This document shows, piece by piece, positions 1-7,377 of a DNA stretch of 9,649 bases. A program made the position numbers and the translations under genes. The first letter of the stretch is position 1; each line of letters opens with the position of its first letter. The stretch is from Pseudomonadota bacterium (GTDB lineage Bacteria > Pseudomonadota > Gammaproteobacteria > Burkholderiales > Burkholderiaceae_C): contig JAFECV010000050.1 of assembly GCA_018241985.1 (NCBI GenBank), positions 1 through 9,649 on the forward strand, given 5' to 3'. The notes beneath the pieces are model-generated. The model worked only from the letters and a program-made list of their open reading frames with translations, was not told where the DNA came from and did no database searches.

Positions 1-789
1 CCCGCGCCTGGCCATCGCCTGCGCGGTTGCCGGGCTCAGCAGGTCGGACTCGGCGCCGCGCAGCAGCAGCGTCTCGGCCCGGATCCCATCGTAGAGCTTC
101 CACATCGCGGCTTCGCCCTGCGCCGCCGCGTCCTCGGTCAGCGTCCGGAACGGCAGCGCGATCGCCGGGTCGTAGTGCAGCGTCAGCGCGCCCGAAGCGT
201 CGCCTTCGATGGCCCGCACCATCGGCGTCGACAGCGCGAGCCACTCTGCCTGCGTGTGCGGCCCGAAGCTGCGCGAGGTCGCCCACAGCGCATCGGCCGC
301 CTGCTGCAGCGACTCGAAGCGCCCGGTAACCCCGAGGTACTGGCCGATGCGCTGCAGCGCCTGCCACTGGATCGCCGGGCCGACGTCGTTCAGCACCAGC
401 CGGCGTACCGGCACCGGCAGCGGCAGATCGGGCTGCCCCGCGACGATCATGCCGATCAGCCCGCCCATGCTGGTGCCGACCCAGTCCAGCATCTCGGGCT
501 TGAGCTGCGCGAGCAGCGCCAGCATGTCGGCCGCGTACAGCGGCAGCTGGTAGCCCTCCGGGTTCTTCAGCCAGTCGCTCCTGCCGCGCCCGACCACGTC
601 GGGGCAGACCACGCGCACGCGGCTGCACAGCGCGCGCGCGAGCGTATCGAAGTCGCGGCCCTGGCGCGACAGGCCGTGCACGCACACCACCACATGCCGG
701 TTCGCCGGCTCGCCCCATTCCCAGTAGGCCATGCGGTGGCCGCCGTCGGCATCGGGGCAGGAAACGTATTGCAGGGTCGGTTCGGTCAT
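1..789 (-). CDS. Alpha/beta hydrolase fold protein, 3' end outside window
   Basis: The 263 visible codons start at the ATG complementary to 787-789 and run off the left edge without a stop. The N-terminus reads MTEPTLQYVSCPDADGGHRM. An oxyanion-hole strand with VCVHGLSRQGRDF follows near residues 35-48. The nucleophile elbow GTSMGG places the catalytic serine at residue 107. LLRGAESDLLSP near residues 242-252 supplies the probable catalytic acid, Asp249. The catalytic histidine would lie beyond the window, so the protein is probably 280-300 residues long. There is no signal peptide, so a cytoplasmic enzyme is likely. The family covers esterases, C-C hydrolases, haloperoxidases and dehalogenases, and the substrate cannot be read from the sequence. 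It is divergent from the glycosyltransferase gene, with 170 bp between the starts and no clear Shine-Dalgarno or sigma70 promoter there. The fold assignment is secure; the function is not. Confidence 0.87.
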   Translation of the reverse strand, partial: MTEPTLQYVSCPDADGGHRMAYWEWGEPANRHVVVCVHGLSRQGRDFDTLARALCSRVRVVCPDVVGRGRSDWLKNPEGYQLPLYAADMLALLAQLKPEMLDWVGTSMGGLIGMIVAGQPDLPLPVPVRRLVLNDVGPAIQWQALQRIGQYLGVTGRFESLQQAADALWATSRSFGPHTQAEWLALSTPMVRAIEGDASGALTLHYDPAIALPFRTLTEDAAAQGEAAMWKLYDGIRAETLLLRGAESDLLSPATAQAMARRG

Positions 790-959
790 GGTGTCGATCA
801 ACAAGGCTGGGGCCGGATAATGGTGGTTTCGCAGCCGGGCTCGCGCGTTCTTCGTGCGCCACGCTGCACCATTTCCATCGTAATTGATCCACGAAGACTG
901 CACGCTGCAGCACCGCAATCCCGCGCCGGCAGCCGGTCCGACCTGCCGCGGCGCCCGCA

Positions 960-2528
960 ATGACTGAATCGATGAGCAGCATCCAGGCCCCGGCCGCGGC
1001 AAGCGACCCGGCGCTGCGCGCCTCCTGGGCCGCTCGCCAGTTGCTGCTGTTCGGCGTGCTCTACCTCACCGCGTGGACGCTGGGCGCGGCGTTCATCTCG
1101 CGCGCGATGCACCTCGACAGCATCGAGCAGGTGGTGTGGGCGCAGAGCTGGCAGTGGGGCTACTACAAGCACCCGCCGCTGCCGAGCGCGCTGATGCATG
1201 CGCTGAACCTGGCGTTCGGCGGGCCGTCGCAGGCGCTGACCGCGTTCGCCGCGCAGGGCTGCAGCGTGATCGCGATGGCGTACGTCTGGCTGCTCGCGCG
1301 CTGCGTGATGCCGCCGCGCATCGCGATCGTCGCGGTGGTGCTCGACTCGCTGCTGTCGTACCACACGATCAACGCGCTGACGCTGAACCACAACACGGTG
1401 TCGCTGCCGTTCACCGCGGCGGCGCTGTACCACTTCTACCGCGCGGTCCGCAGCGGCAAGCGGCGCCACTGGATCGGGCTCGGCGTGGCCGCGGGCCTGG
1501 CGATGCTGACCAAGTACAGCGCGGCGCTGGCGCTGGCCGGCCTGCTGGTCGTCGTCGTGGCCGAGCGGCTGTGGGCCGACCGGCGCGTGCTGCGCGGGCT
1601 GCTTCTCAGCCTGCTGGTGTTCGCGCTGGTGCTGTCGCCGCACGTGCACTGGCTGTTCGTGAACGACTTTCCGACGTTCCACTACGCGGAGCATCAGCTC
1701 GGCTCGTCGGTGGGCCGCTTCCACGTGCTGCTCGGCTTCCTGATCAACCAGGCGAGCCGCGTCAGCGTGATGCTGCTGATGGCGTGGGTGCTCGCGCACT
1801 GGAGCGATCCGGCTTACATCGGCACGGCGCCGCCGGCGAACGCGCGCGAGCGCTTCGACCGGCGCTATCTGGCGATCACGCTGTGCGTGCCGCTGGTGCT
1901 GGCGATCGCGCCGGCGCTGCTGCGCGGCGACGCGCTCGACAGCAACTGGGTCAGCGCGTATTTCCTGCCGGTCGGGCCACTGATCGCGCATGGCTTCTTC
2001 CGCGGCAATCACGATCCGACGCTGATCCCGCGAACCTGGAAGCTCACCGCGCTGGCCCAGATCGGCATCTTCGTGATCTTCTTCGCCGGCGCCGCGGTGG
2101 TGCCCGAGATCGTCGGGCGCAACGCGCGCTTCAACTTCCCGAGCCGCGAACTCGCGGCCACCGCGCAGGCGCTATGGCGCGCACATGCGCGCGGCCCGCT
2201 GCGCCTGGTCGTTTCCGACACCTGGACCGGCGGCAACATCGCGCTGCATCTGCGGCCCGAGCCGATGGTGTTCATCGACCACGATCCCCACAAGTCGCCC
2301 TGGCTCAGCGACCGTGACGTGCACGACTGCGGCGCGCTGGTGCTGGTGCCGCAGGGCAAGAGCGCGGACCCGGCCTATGCCCCGCTCTACCGCGAGGCGA
2401 TGGCGCAGGGCCAGACGCAACTCGACTGGGGTTTCGGCAAGCGCGGCATCGTCGTGCACTACGTCTGGGCCGTGATCGAGCCGGCCGACGACGGCCGGTT
2501 GTGCCGCTTCAAGTCCGAGCTGCCCTGA
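960..2528 (+). CDS. GT39 / ArnT-like (PMT_2) membrane glycosyltransferase
   Basis: This 522-residue protein has about ten or more hydrophobic helices through roughly residue 387 and then a soluble, probably periplasmic, C-terminal tail. Family-type features are an acidic pair in the first extracytoplasmic loop (Asp53, Glu56), the following aromatic plus HPP motif (YYKHPPLP, His71-Pro73), and a later MLTKYSA segment near residue 180. In this family such enzymes move a sugar from a polyprenyl-phosphate donor to lipid A, protein or another glycan on the periplasmic face. The acceptor here is unknown. The start is the first ATG after an in-frame stop at 885-887; ATG at 972 is an alternative, and neither has a Shine-Dalgarno. 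It ends only 6 bp from the convergent SIMPL gene and has no obvious terminator. No polyprenyl-phosphate sugar synthase is adjacent, so the donor must come from elsewhere. Confidence 0.85.
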   Translation: MTESMSSIQAPAAASDPALRASWAARQLLLFGVLYLTAWTLGAAFISRAMHLDSIEQVVWAQSWQWGYYKHPPLPSALMHALNLAFGGPSQALTAFAAQGCSVIAMAYVWLLARCVMPPRIAIVAVVLDSLLSYHTINALTLNHNTVSLPFTAAALYHFYRAVRSGKRRHWIGLGVAAGLAMLTKYSAALALAGLLVVVVAERLWADRRVLRGLLLSLLVFALVLSPHVHWLFVNDFPTFHYAEHQLGSSVGRFHVLLGFLINQASRVSVMLLMAWVLAHWSDPAYIGTAPPANARERFDRRYLAITLCVPLVLAIAPALLRGDALDSNWVSAYFLPVGPLIAHGFFRGNHDPTLIPRTWKLTALAQIGIFVIFFAGAAVVPEIVGRNARFNFPSRELAATAQALWRAHARGPLRLVVSDTWTGGNIALHLRPEPMVFIDHDPHKSPWLSDRDVHDCGALVLVPQGKSADPAYAPLYREAMAQGQTQLDWGFGKRGIVVHYVWAVIEPADDGRLCRFKSELP

Positions 2529-2534
2529 CAGTGT

Positions 2535-3257
2535 TCACTTCAACTGGACGGTGCCGGCGACGGTCACCAGCACCGTGCTCTTGCCCGCTTCCACCGGCAC
2601 CGGCGCTTCCGACAGCGCGGCGCGCGCTTCCATCGCCATCATCCGCGGGCGCAGCGGCGGCGGGCCCTGGTCGTTCGCGTTGACCGACACCTCGCGCAGC
2701 GTGTAGCCGGCAAAGCCGAATTCCTTCGCGATCTCCGACGCGCGGGTCTTGAAGCTGTTGACCGCCGCGGCCTGGGCCTCGCCCTCGACCTTCGCGCGCT
2801 GCTCGCGGCTCAGGCTGAAAGCGACGTTGTTCACGTTCATCGTCGAGAGACTGCCGGCGGTGCCGCTAACGAGCGCGAAGTCGCGCCCTTCGAGCACCAG
2901 CTCGGCCGACCCCTGCCAGCCGCTGATCTTGCCGTTGCTCGCGTAGCGCGGCCCCAGGCTGAAGTTGCCGGTGCGCGCCTCCAGCCGGCCCGGCGCCGCG
3001 GCACGTCGCGCCTGCGCCAACGCAGCATCGAGCGCGGCTTTCAGCTTGTTCTGCACGGTGCCGGCGTCGGGCCCTTCCTGCGTGGTGCCCAGCGTGATCG
3101 CAAGCCAGTCCTGCTGCACGTCGACCGCGCCCTGCGCCGACAGGCGCACCACGTTCTGCGGCGGCTGGACCTGCGGATTTTGAGCAAAAACGCTGCAAGC
3201 GAAGGCCAGGCCCGCACATGCAGCTATCAATTTGTGAGTATTCCTGAACTGCGGCAT
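2535..3257 (-). CDS. SIMPL (DUF541) domain periplasmic protein
   Basis: The 240-residue product begins with a signal peptide: a charged start (MPQFRNTHK), a hydrophobic core to about residue 24, and a probable signal peptidase I site VFA|Q after Ala25. The rest matches the SIMPL/DUF541 (YggE-like) pattern. VVRLSAQGAVDVQQDWLAI opens the domain, and TLREVSVNAND lies near residue 193. It ends in a valine-rich strand (STVLVTVAGTVQLK). Length fits the family. SIMPL proteins are periplasmic or outer-membrane associated and have been linked to oxidative or envelope stress, but the biochemical role is not settled. The start is supported by GGAAG about six bases upstream (ATCGGAAGCGACG before the ATG). 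It lies 60 bp downstream of the small secreted hypothetical gene on the same strand, so co-transcription is likely. It converges with the glycosyltransferase gene. Confidence 0.88.
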   Translation of the reverse strand: MPQFRNTHKLIAACAGLAFACSVFAQNPQVQPPQNVVRLSAQGAVDVQQDWLAITLGTTQEGPDAGTVQNKLKAALDAALAQARRAAAPGRLEARTGNFSLGPRYASNGKISGWQGSAELVLEGRDFALVSGTAGSLSTMNVNNVAFSLSREQRAKVEGEAQAAAVNSFKTRASEIAKEFGFAGYTLREVSVNANDQGPPPLRPRMMAMEARAALSEAPVPVEAGKSTVLVTVAGTVQLK

Positions 3258-3317
3258 CGTCGCTTCCGATTTTCAAAGATTTACAGCCGGTGCAGCGCGT
3301 CCGCCACACGGCCGTCT

Positions 3318-3650
3318 TCAGGGGCGGTCGATCCGGCCTGAGGTGCGGGGATAGTACTGGCGCAGCTGCTCGCGCAATTCTGCACGTTCCTCGGGCGTGA
3401 GGCGGCGTTCCATCGATGCCTTTTCCTGCGCGCCCTGCTGCGCCTGCAAGGCCGCGCGCAGATCGTTGCGCCGCTGCTCGGCCGGATCGGGCGCGGGCAT
3501 GGTTGGCGGCGCGAACGAGCCGATCCCGGCATTGCCGCCGTCGTAGCCGGGGGCTACGCCGGAGCCGGCCTGGCCGTTGCCGAGTTGCACCTGCGCCAGC
3601 GCGCCGGTCAGCATCAGCGCCTGTGCAGCAAAAACGAGCATCCGCTTCAT
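3318..3650 (-). CDS. Small secreted hypothetical protein, 110 aa
   Basis: I do not recognise a named family. The chosen start gives MKRMLVFAAQALMLTGALAQ, a good signal peptide with cleavage predicted after Ala19. A longer open frame upstream would bury this signal and is not preferred. AGGAAG lies directly before the ATG, which is close for a Shine-Dalgarno. ATG codon 4 (3639-3641) has better spacing but would remove the basic residues of the signal. After the signal come a Gly/Pro-rich low-complexity stretch (about residues 20-55), a Gln/Ala/Arg-rich helical stretch (about 56-98, containing LTPEERAELREQLRQ), and a basic tail. The mature protein is small, periplasmic and probably partly disordered. 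It is first in a likely two-gene operon with the SIMPL gene and is divergent from ompR. The LTPEERAELR type of motif occurs in many short betaproteobacterial exported proteins, but I infer no function from it. Confidence 0.72.
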   Translation of the reverse strand: MKRMLVFAAQALMLTGALAQVQLGNGQAGSGVAPGYDGGNAGIGSFAPPTMPAPDPAEQRRNDLRAALQAQQGAQEKASMERRLTPEERAELREQLRQYYPRTSGRIDRP

Positions 3651-3756
3651 CTTCCTGTTCGCCGCGCGCCCCTTCCATGGTTCCTCCCATGGCTCTCGCG
3701 CGGCCCTCCTGCACGAATGATCCCATCGCGCATCGCGCCGCCCTGCACGGCGGCGC

Positions 3757-3777
3757 AAAATATGTAACACTGTGTCA
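3757..3777. promoter_or_regulatory. Candidate OmpR-type operator in ompR / secreted-pair intergenic region
   Basis: This AT-rich patch stands out in the 208-bp region between two divergent genes. On the minus strand it reads GTTACATATTTT (complement of 3757-3768). As I recall it, this matches 12 bases of the E. coli ompF F1 OmpR site. On the plus strand TGTAACA (3763-3769) is followed at 8-bp spacing by a related TGTGTCA (3771-3777). An exact inverse, TGTTACA, occurs at 3830-3836, 23 bp before the ompR ATG. Tandem half-sites are how OmpR binds, so autoregulation or control of the divergent operon is plausible. No confident sigma70 promoter was found for either gene in this region. This is an inference from sequence resemblance only. 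Confidence 0.38.
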
Positions 3778-3858
3778 GGGTTTGCGGGCATTCTCGGAAT
3801 TGCCCCGCTAAGCGGCCCAAAATCGGCGCTGTTACAAACCAACCGCTTTCAATCCGCA

Positions 3859-4593
3859 ATGGCATCCCCAGCAACCGGCCGTATCGACAAGATCGTGGTG
3901 GTGGACGACGACGCCCGCATCCGCGACCTGCTGCGCCGCTATCTCACCCAGGAAGGCTTCGAAGTCATCGTTGCCGAGGACGGCAAGGCGCTGAACCGCA
4001 TCCTGCTGCGCGACACGGTGGACCTGATCGTGCTCGACCTGATGATGCCGGGCGAGGACGGGCTGTCGATCTGCCGCCGGCTGCGCGCGGCGAACGACCG
4101 CACGCCGATCATCATGCTGACGGCCAAGGGCGAGGACGTGGACCGCATCGTCGGCCTCGAGGTCGGCGCCGACGACTACCTCGGCAAGCCGTTCAATCCG
4201 CGCGAGCTGCTGGCGCGGATTTCGGCGGTGCTGCGCCGGCGCCCGCCGGTCGAGGCCCCCGGCGCGCCGTCGGCCGAGAACGAGACCGTGGTGTTCGGCC
4301 CGTTCGTCTTCGACCTGGCCGCGCGCACGCTGCGCCGCAACGGCGAGGACCTGCCGCTGACCACCGGCGAGTTCGCGATGCTCAAGGCCCTGGTGCGGCA
4401 TCCGCGCCAGCCGCTGTCGCGCGAGAAGCTGGCGCAGCTGGCGCGCGGGCGCGAATTCGAGCCGTTCGACCGCAGCCTGGACGTGCAGGTCTCGCGCCTG
4501 CGCAAGCTGGTCGAGGCCGACGCTTCGTCGCCGCGCTACATCCAGACCGTCTGGGGCGTGGGCTACGTGTTCGTGCCCGACGGCGCGGGTTGA
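3859..4593 (+). CDS. ompR: OmpR-family response regulator (OmpR/RisA type)
   Basis: The 244-residue protein has a receiver domain (about residues 9-127) and an OmpR/PhoB winged-helix DNA-binding domain (about 140-241). Receiver landmarks are the acidic pocket DDD16-18, phospho-acceptor Asp60 in LDLMMPGEDG, Thr88 in MLTAKGE and Lys110 before Pro111. The winged helix includes LTTGEFAMLKALVRHP, SLDVQVSRLRKLVE and the C-terminal WGVGYVFVPDG hairpin. Length and FNPRELLARI agree closely with OmpR; betaproteobacterial orthologues are also called RisA. The ATG at 3859 is chosen because the receiver begins a few residues later, as in OmpR. A GTG at 3772 would add 29 unrelated residues across the candidate operator. 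No Shine-Dalgarno precedes 3859. One small oddity is Gly109 before the lysine, where OmpR usually has proline (PKPF). It is followed after 42 bp by its kinase gene. Targets are not visible here. Confidence 0.93.
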   Translation: MASPATGRIDKIVVVDDDARIRDLLRRYLTQEGFEVIVAEDGKALNRILLRDTVDLIVLDLMMPGEDGLSICRRLRAANDRTPIIMLTAKGEDVDRIVGLEVGADDYLGKPFNPRELLARISAVLRRRPPVEAPGAPSAENETVVFGPFVFDLAARTLRRNGEDLPLTTGEFAMLKALVRHPRQPLSREKLAQLARGREFEPFDRSLDVQVSRLRKLVEADASSPRYIQTVWGVGYVFVPDGAG

Positions 4594-4625
4594 CGGGGCG
4601 CCGCCCGCGAGCGAATCCCAACCCC

Positions 4626-4630
4626 GGTGA
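4626..4630 (+). promoter_or_regulatory. Ribosome binding site deciding the envZ start
   Basis: GGTGA lies 5 bases before the ATG at 4636. The alternative in-frame start, GTG at 4627-4629, falls inside this Shine-Dalgarno-like stretch and has none of its own. The ATG is therefore the better start. Confidence 0.5.
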
Positions 4631-4635
4631 CGCGG

Positions 4636-6105
4636 ATGGCGGACACACAGCCTCCGAGCGACTTCAGCCGGCCCGCGCCGCTGGACACGCAACCGGCGCC
4701 GCTCGTCCTGCCCGAGGGCAAGCCCGGCCTGAGCCTGTTCTGGCGCACCTTCTTCATGCTCGCGCTGCTGCTGATCGGCAGCACGATCGCCTGGTTCCAG
4801 ACCTTCCGCTCGCTCGAATACGAGCCGCGCGCGATCCAGACCGCGCAGCAGATCGCGTCGCTGGTGAACCTGAGCCGCGCGGCGCTGGTCTACTCCGACG
4901 CGATCGCCCGCGTGTCGCTGATCAAGACGCTGGCCGAGGAGGAAGGCGTGCGCATCGTGCCGCGCGAGCCGAAAGACAAATACGAGCCGTTCGGCAACAG
5001 CGCGCTGGATCGGCGCATCACCGAGGAGCTGGCGCTGCGGCTCGGGCCGCGCACCACGGTCGCGAGCAGCGTGAACGGCGAGCCCGGGCTGTGGGTCGGC
5101 TTCACGATCGACGGCGACGCCTACTGGCTGCTGATGGACCGCGCGCGGCTGACCCCGGTCGGCAGCAGGACCTGGCTGGTCTGGCTGTTCACCGCCGGGA
5201 TTCTCTCGCTCGCCGGCGCCGCGGTGATCGCGCGGCTGATCAACCACCCGCTCAAGCAGTTGTCGTTCGCAACCAGCCGCGTGCGCGACGGCGATTTCGA
5301 CGCGAGCCGGCTCGACGAGCGGGTCGTGACCAGCGAGATCCGCGAGGTCAACATCGGCTTCAACCGCATGGCCGAGCAGCTCGCCAAGATCGAGCAGGAC
5401 CGCGCGGTGATGCTCGCCGGCATCTCGCACGACCTGCGCACGCCGCTGGCGCGGCTGCGGCTGGAGACCGAGCTGTCGGTGGTCGACGCGGACGCGCGCG
5501 AGCACATGGCGGCCGACATCACCCAGCTCGACGCGATCATCGACAAGTTCCTCGACTACGCGCGGCCCGACCACGTGGACCTGAAGCCGGTGCGGCTGCT
5601 CGACGTGGTCGACGCCTGCACCTACCCGGTGAAGGACCAGGACGACGTGCGCATCAGCGTCGACATCGCGCCGACCGTGCGCGTGATGGCCGACGAGGTC
5701 GAACTCTCCCGCGTGATCTCGAACCTGATCGAGAACGCGCGCCGCTACGGCAAGCTCCCCGACACGAACGTCGCGGTGATCAACATCGCCGCGCGCGTGC
5801 GCGAGCCCTGGGTGCTGATCAAGGTGCGCGACCACGGCCAGGGCGTGGCGCCGGACGTGCTGGTGAGCCTGACCAAGCCGTTCTTCCGCGGCGACGAAGC
5901 GCGCACCGCCGCGACCGGCGCCGGCCTGGGCCTGTCCATCGTCGACAAGACGGTGCAGCGCATGGGCGGCACCTTCGTGCTCGCCAACAGCGCGACCGGC
6001 GGGCTGGCCGCGCACATTCAGCTGCACAGCGCGCCGCCCTTGCCACCGCATCCGAGGCGCTCGATCAAGCCGCTCGCCGCGCTGCACGAGCGGCTGTCAC
6101 ATTAG
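4636..6105 (+). CDS. envZ: EnvZ/RisS-type sensor histidine kinase
   Basis: This 489-residue inner-membrane kinase phosphorylates, and probably dephosphorylates, the OmpR encoded just upstream. Domains in order are a proline-rich cytoplasmic N-terminus (1-34), TM1 (about 35-57), a periplasmic sensor (about 58-178), TM2 (about 179-202), HAMP (about 203-252), HisKA and HATPase_c. The H-box [15 protein letters not shown] carries the phospho-accepting His265, and its wording is that of EnvZ. The ATPase has the N-box [10 protein letters not shown] (Asn367), the G1 box DHGQG (Asp399), the F-box FFRGDE and the G2 box GAGLGLSIV. The periplasmic part, with [13 protein letters not shown] and GVRIVPREP, resembles the RisS periplasmic domain rather than that of enterobacterial EnvZ. 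The signal may therefore differ from the E. coli one. The 3' end overlaps the convergent ispF by 9 bp and is followed by no terminator. All catalytic motifs look intact. Confidence 0.93.
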   Translation: MADTQPPSDFSRPAPLDTQPAPLVLPEGKPGLSLFWRTFFMLALLLIGSTIAWFQTFRSLEYEPRAIQTAQQIASLVNLSRAALVYSDAIARVSLIKTLAEEEGVRIVPREPKDKYEPFGNSALDRRITEELALRLGPRTTVASSVNGEPGLWVGFTIDGDAYWLLMDRARLTPVGSRTWLVWLFTAGILSLAGAAVIARLINHPLKQLSFATSRVRDGDFDASRLDERVVTSEIREVNIGFNRMAEQLAKIEQDRAVMLAGISHDLRTPLARLRLETELSVVDADAREHMAADITQLDAIIDKFLDYARPDHVDLKPVRLLDVVDACTYPVKDQDDVRISVDIAPTVRVMADEVELSRVISNLIENARRYGKLPDTNVAVINIAARVREPWVLIKVRDHGQGVAPDVLVSLTKPFFRGDEARTAATGAGLGLSIVDKTVQRMGGTFVLANSATGGLAAHIQLHSAPPLPPHPRRSIKPLAALHERLSH

Positions 6106-6570
6106 CAGCACCACCGCGCGCGCTTCGATGCTGCGACCCTCGCCGACCGGCCCGAGCCGCTCGGCGGTCTTGGCCTTCACGCTGACCTGGTCCACCGACA
6201 CGGCGAGCGCGGCCGCGATGCGCTCCCGCATCGCGGCGATGTGCGGCGCGAGCCGCGGCACCTGCGCGATCACGGTCGCGTCGACGTTCGCTATCTCATG
6301 GCCGCGCGCGCGCACCTGCCGCGCGGCCTCCGCCAGCAGCGCCACGGAATCGGTGCCCGACCAGCGCGGGTCGGTGTCGGGGAAATGCGTGCCGATGTCG
6401 CCGAGCGCGGCGGCGCCGAACAGCGCGTCGGTGATCGCGTGCAGCAGCACGTCGGCGTCGGAATGACCGAGCAGCCCGTGCGTGTGCGCGATCTCGACCC
6501 CGCCGATCACGAGCCGGCGCCCCGGCACCAGCGCATGCGTGTCCCAGCCCTCGCCGATGCGCAGCTTCAT
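6097..6570 (-). CDS. ispF: 2-C-methyl-D-erythritol 2,4-cyclodiphosphate synthase
   Basis: IspF cyclises CDP-methylerythritol 2-phosphate to MEcPP with loss of CMP, the fifth step of the cytoplasmic MEP isoprenoid pathway. It acts as a trimer with a metal at each active site. The 157-residue protein is full length. It has the metal ligands Asp10 and His12 (GEGWDTHAL) and His44 in [42 protein letters not shown] and the [14 protein letters not shown] loop near the C-terminus complete the family pattern. The start is fixed by an ATGA overlap with the ispD stop and by a GAGGAG Shine-Dalgarno inside the ispD end. It is therefore probably translated by coupling after ispD. The last nine bases, TGA included, lie antisense to the end of envZ. 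The family's Tyr/Phe after the first glycine pair is Trp9 here, a conservative change. Confidence 0.97.
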   Translation of the reverse strand: MKLRIGEGWDTHALVPGRRLVIGGVEIAHTHGLLGHSDADVLLHAITDALFGAAALGDIGTHFPDTDPRWSGTDSVALLAEAARQVRARGHEIANVDATVIAQVPRLAPHIAAMRERIAAALAVSVDQVSVKAKTAERLGPVGEGRSIEARAVVLLM

Positions 6571-7256
6571 GCCCGGCTCCTCAGCACCGCCTCGGCCAGC
6601 GCGAAGTCCTCGGCATGGGTTACCTTGAAATTGAGCGCGCTCGAACGCACCAGCAGCGGCCTGGCCCCAAGCGCCTCCACCGCGCTCGCCTCGTCGGTGA
6701 CGGCGGGGCCGGCACGGCGCAGCGCCTCGGCGAGCAGCCCGATGCGGAACATCTGCGGCGTCTGCGCCAGCCACTTGTCGCCGCGCTCGAGCGGCGCGAC
6801 CGCGCGATCGCCGTCGCCGCATTGCAGCGTGTCGGCCAGCGGCTGCGCGAGCAGGCCGCCGACCGCGTCGTGCGCGCAGGCGTCGATCAGCGCGTCGATC
6901 TGCGCCGGTGTCACCAGGCACCGGGCGGCGTCGTGCACAAGAACCCAGTCGTCGGCTCCAGCGCCCCGCTCTTGCAGCGCATTTAATCCATTCAATACGC
7001 TCGAAGCCCGCGTCGTTCCCCCACAGTTTGCTACCAAAAATGAAGCATCCCGGGGCTCGAAGAACCGATCGCCCGGCGCCACGACGACGAGCACCGCGGC
7101 CAGCCGCGGCACCGCCGCGAACGCCGCCAGCGTGTGACAGACCAGCGGCCGTCCGGCCACCGGCCGGTACTGCTTGGGAGCCGCCGCGCCGCCCGCGGGC
7201 ATCGCGCGCGAGCCGCTGCCGGCACAGGGGATCAGGGCAAAGAAACGGGCACTCAT
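6567..7256 (-). CDS. ispD: 2-C-methyl-D-erythritol 4-phosphate cytidylyltransferase
   Basis: IspD joins MEP and CTP to give CDP-methylerythritol and pyrophosphate, the third MEP-pathway step. The 229-residue protein has the nucleotidyltransferase signature PCAGSGSRA (Gly13, Gly15, Arg17) with PKQY (Lys28), and [13 protein letters not shown] near residues 79-91. [12 protein letters not shown] provides the metal-binding Asp109 and Arg112. It also has [19 protein letters not shown] and a C-terminal [11 protein letters not shown] Cys113 stands where E. coli has proline after DAAR; I think this is a lineage variant. The start [13 protein letters not shown] is chosen because the signature begins right after it. 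An open frame continues upstream without family similarity. No Shine-Dalgarno is evident. ispF follows with a 4-bp ATGA overlap. A possible minus-strand -10 lies about 100 bp upstream, back to back with the mfd promoter. Confidence 0.96.
   Translation of the reverse strand: MSARFFALIPCAGSGSRAMPAGGAAAPKQYRPVAGRPLVCHTLAAFAAVPRLAAVLVVVAPGDRFFEPRDASFLVANCGGTTRASSVLNGLNALQERGAGADDWVLVHDAARCLVTPAQIDALIDACAHDAVGGLLAQPLADTLQCGDGDRAVAPLERGDKWLAQTPQMFRIGLLAEALRRAGPAVTDEASAVEALGARPLLVRSSALNFKVTHAEDFALAEAVLRSRA
6577..6582 (-). promoter_or_regulatory. Shine-Dalgarno of ispF inside the ispD 3' end
   Basis: The minus strand reads GAGGAG six bases before the ispF ATG (spacer CCGGGC). It is the clearest Shine-Dalgarno in the window and lies within the last codons of ispD, which suits translational coupling. 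Confidence 0.7.
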
Positions 7257-7356
7257 GAAGGGATCGACAACGGTACTCGATCGGCGGACCCGGCACGGCG
7301 CCCGGCATCGACCAAGAGACGCGCCCGCAGGCCGCGACGATGAAGGTCTTCCCTGC

Positions 7357-7366
7357 ATTCTAAAAT
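7357..7366. promoter_or_regulatory. Candidate overlapping divergent -10 elements for mfd and ispD
   Basis: The 10-bp stretch ATTCTAAAAT contains TAAAAT on the plus strand (7361-7366, 5/6 to TATAAT) and TAGAAT on the minus strand (complement of 7357-7362, 5/6). It is the only AT-rich patch of this kind in the 164-bp ispD-mfd gap. Neither side has a good -35 at 16-18 bp. The plus-strand copy would start an mfd transcript near 7373; the minus copy would give ispD a leader of about 95 nt. This is an inference from sequence only. Confidence 0.4.
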
Positions 7367-7377
7367 CGCATCTCGCA

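Noticed and set aside
790..959. Search for a promoter, riboswitch or small RNA between the hydrolase and glycosyltransferase genes.
   Set aside because: Only weak AT-rich words (such as GTAATTGATC near 880) were seen, with no paired -35/-10, no convincing hairpin with a T-tract and no RNA motif I could defend.
798..2012. A 404-codon minus-strand open frame antisense to the glycosyltransferase.
   Set aside because: Its product is almost only Arg, Gln, His, Ala and Val low-complexity sequence with no domain, and it mirrors codon bias of the opposite strand.
3651..3842. A 64-residue N-terminal extension of the small secreted protein (start at 3842).
   Set aside because: It would place a good signal peptide in the middle of the protein. 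MKRMLVF at 3650 with adjacent AGGAAG is more sensible.
3772..3858. A GTG-started 29-residue N-terminal extension of OmpR.
   Set aside because: OmpR proteins begin just before the first receiver strand, the extension has no family similarity, and it would cover the candidate operator. The ATG at 3859 fits better.
3832..6087. A 751-codon open frame on the minus strand, antisense to ompR and envZ.
   Set aside because: It is rich in His, Arg, Gln, Ala and Asp in a way typical of the antisense of GC-rich coding DNA, has no recognisable domain, and covers two certain genes. I treat it as a composition shadow.
7257..7308. N-terminal extension of IspD into the mfd leader.
   Set aside because: The open frame continues upstream, but the nucleotidyltransferase signature starts a few residues after MSARFF and the upstream residues look non-coding.
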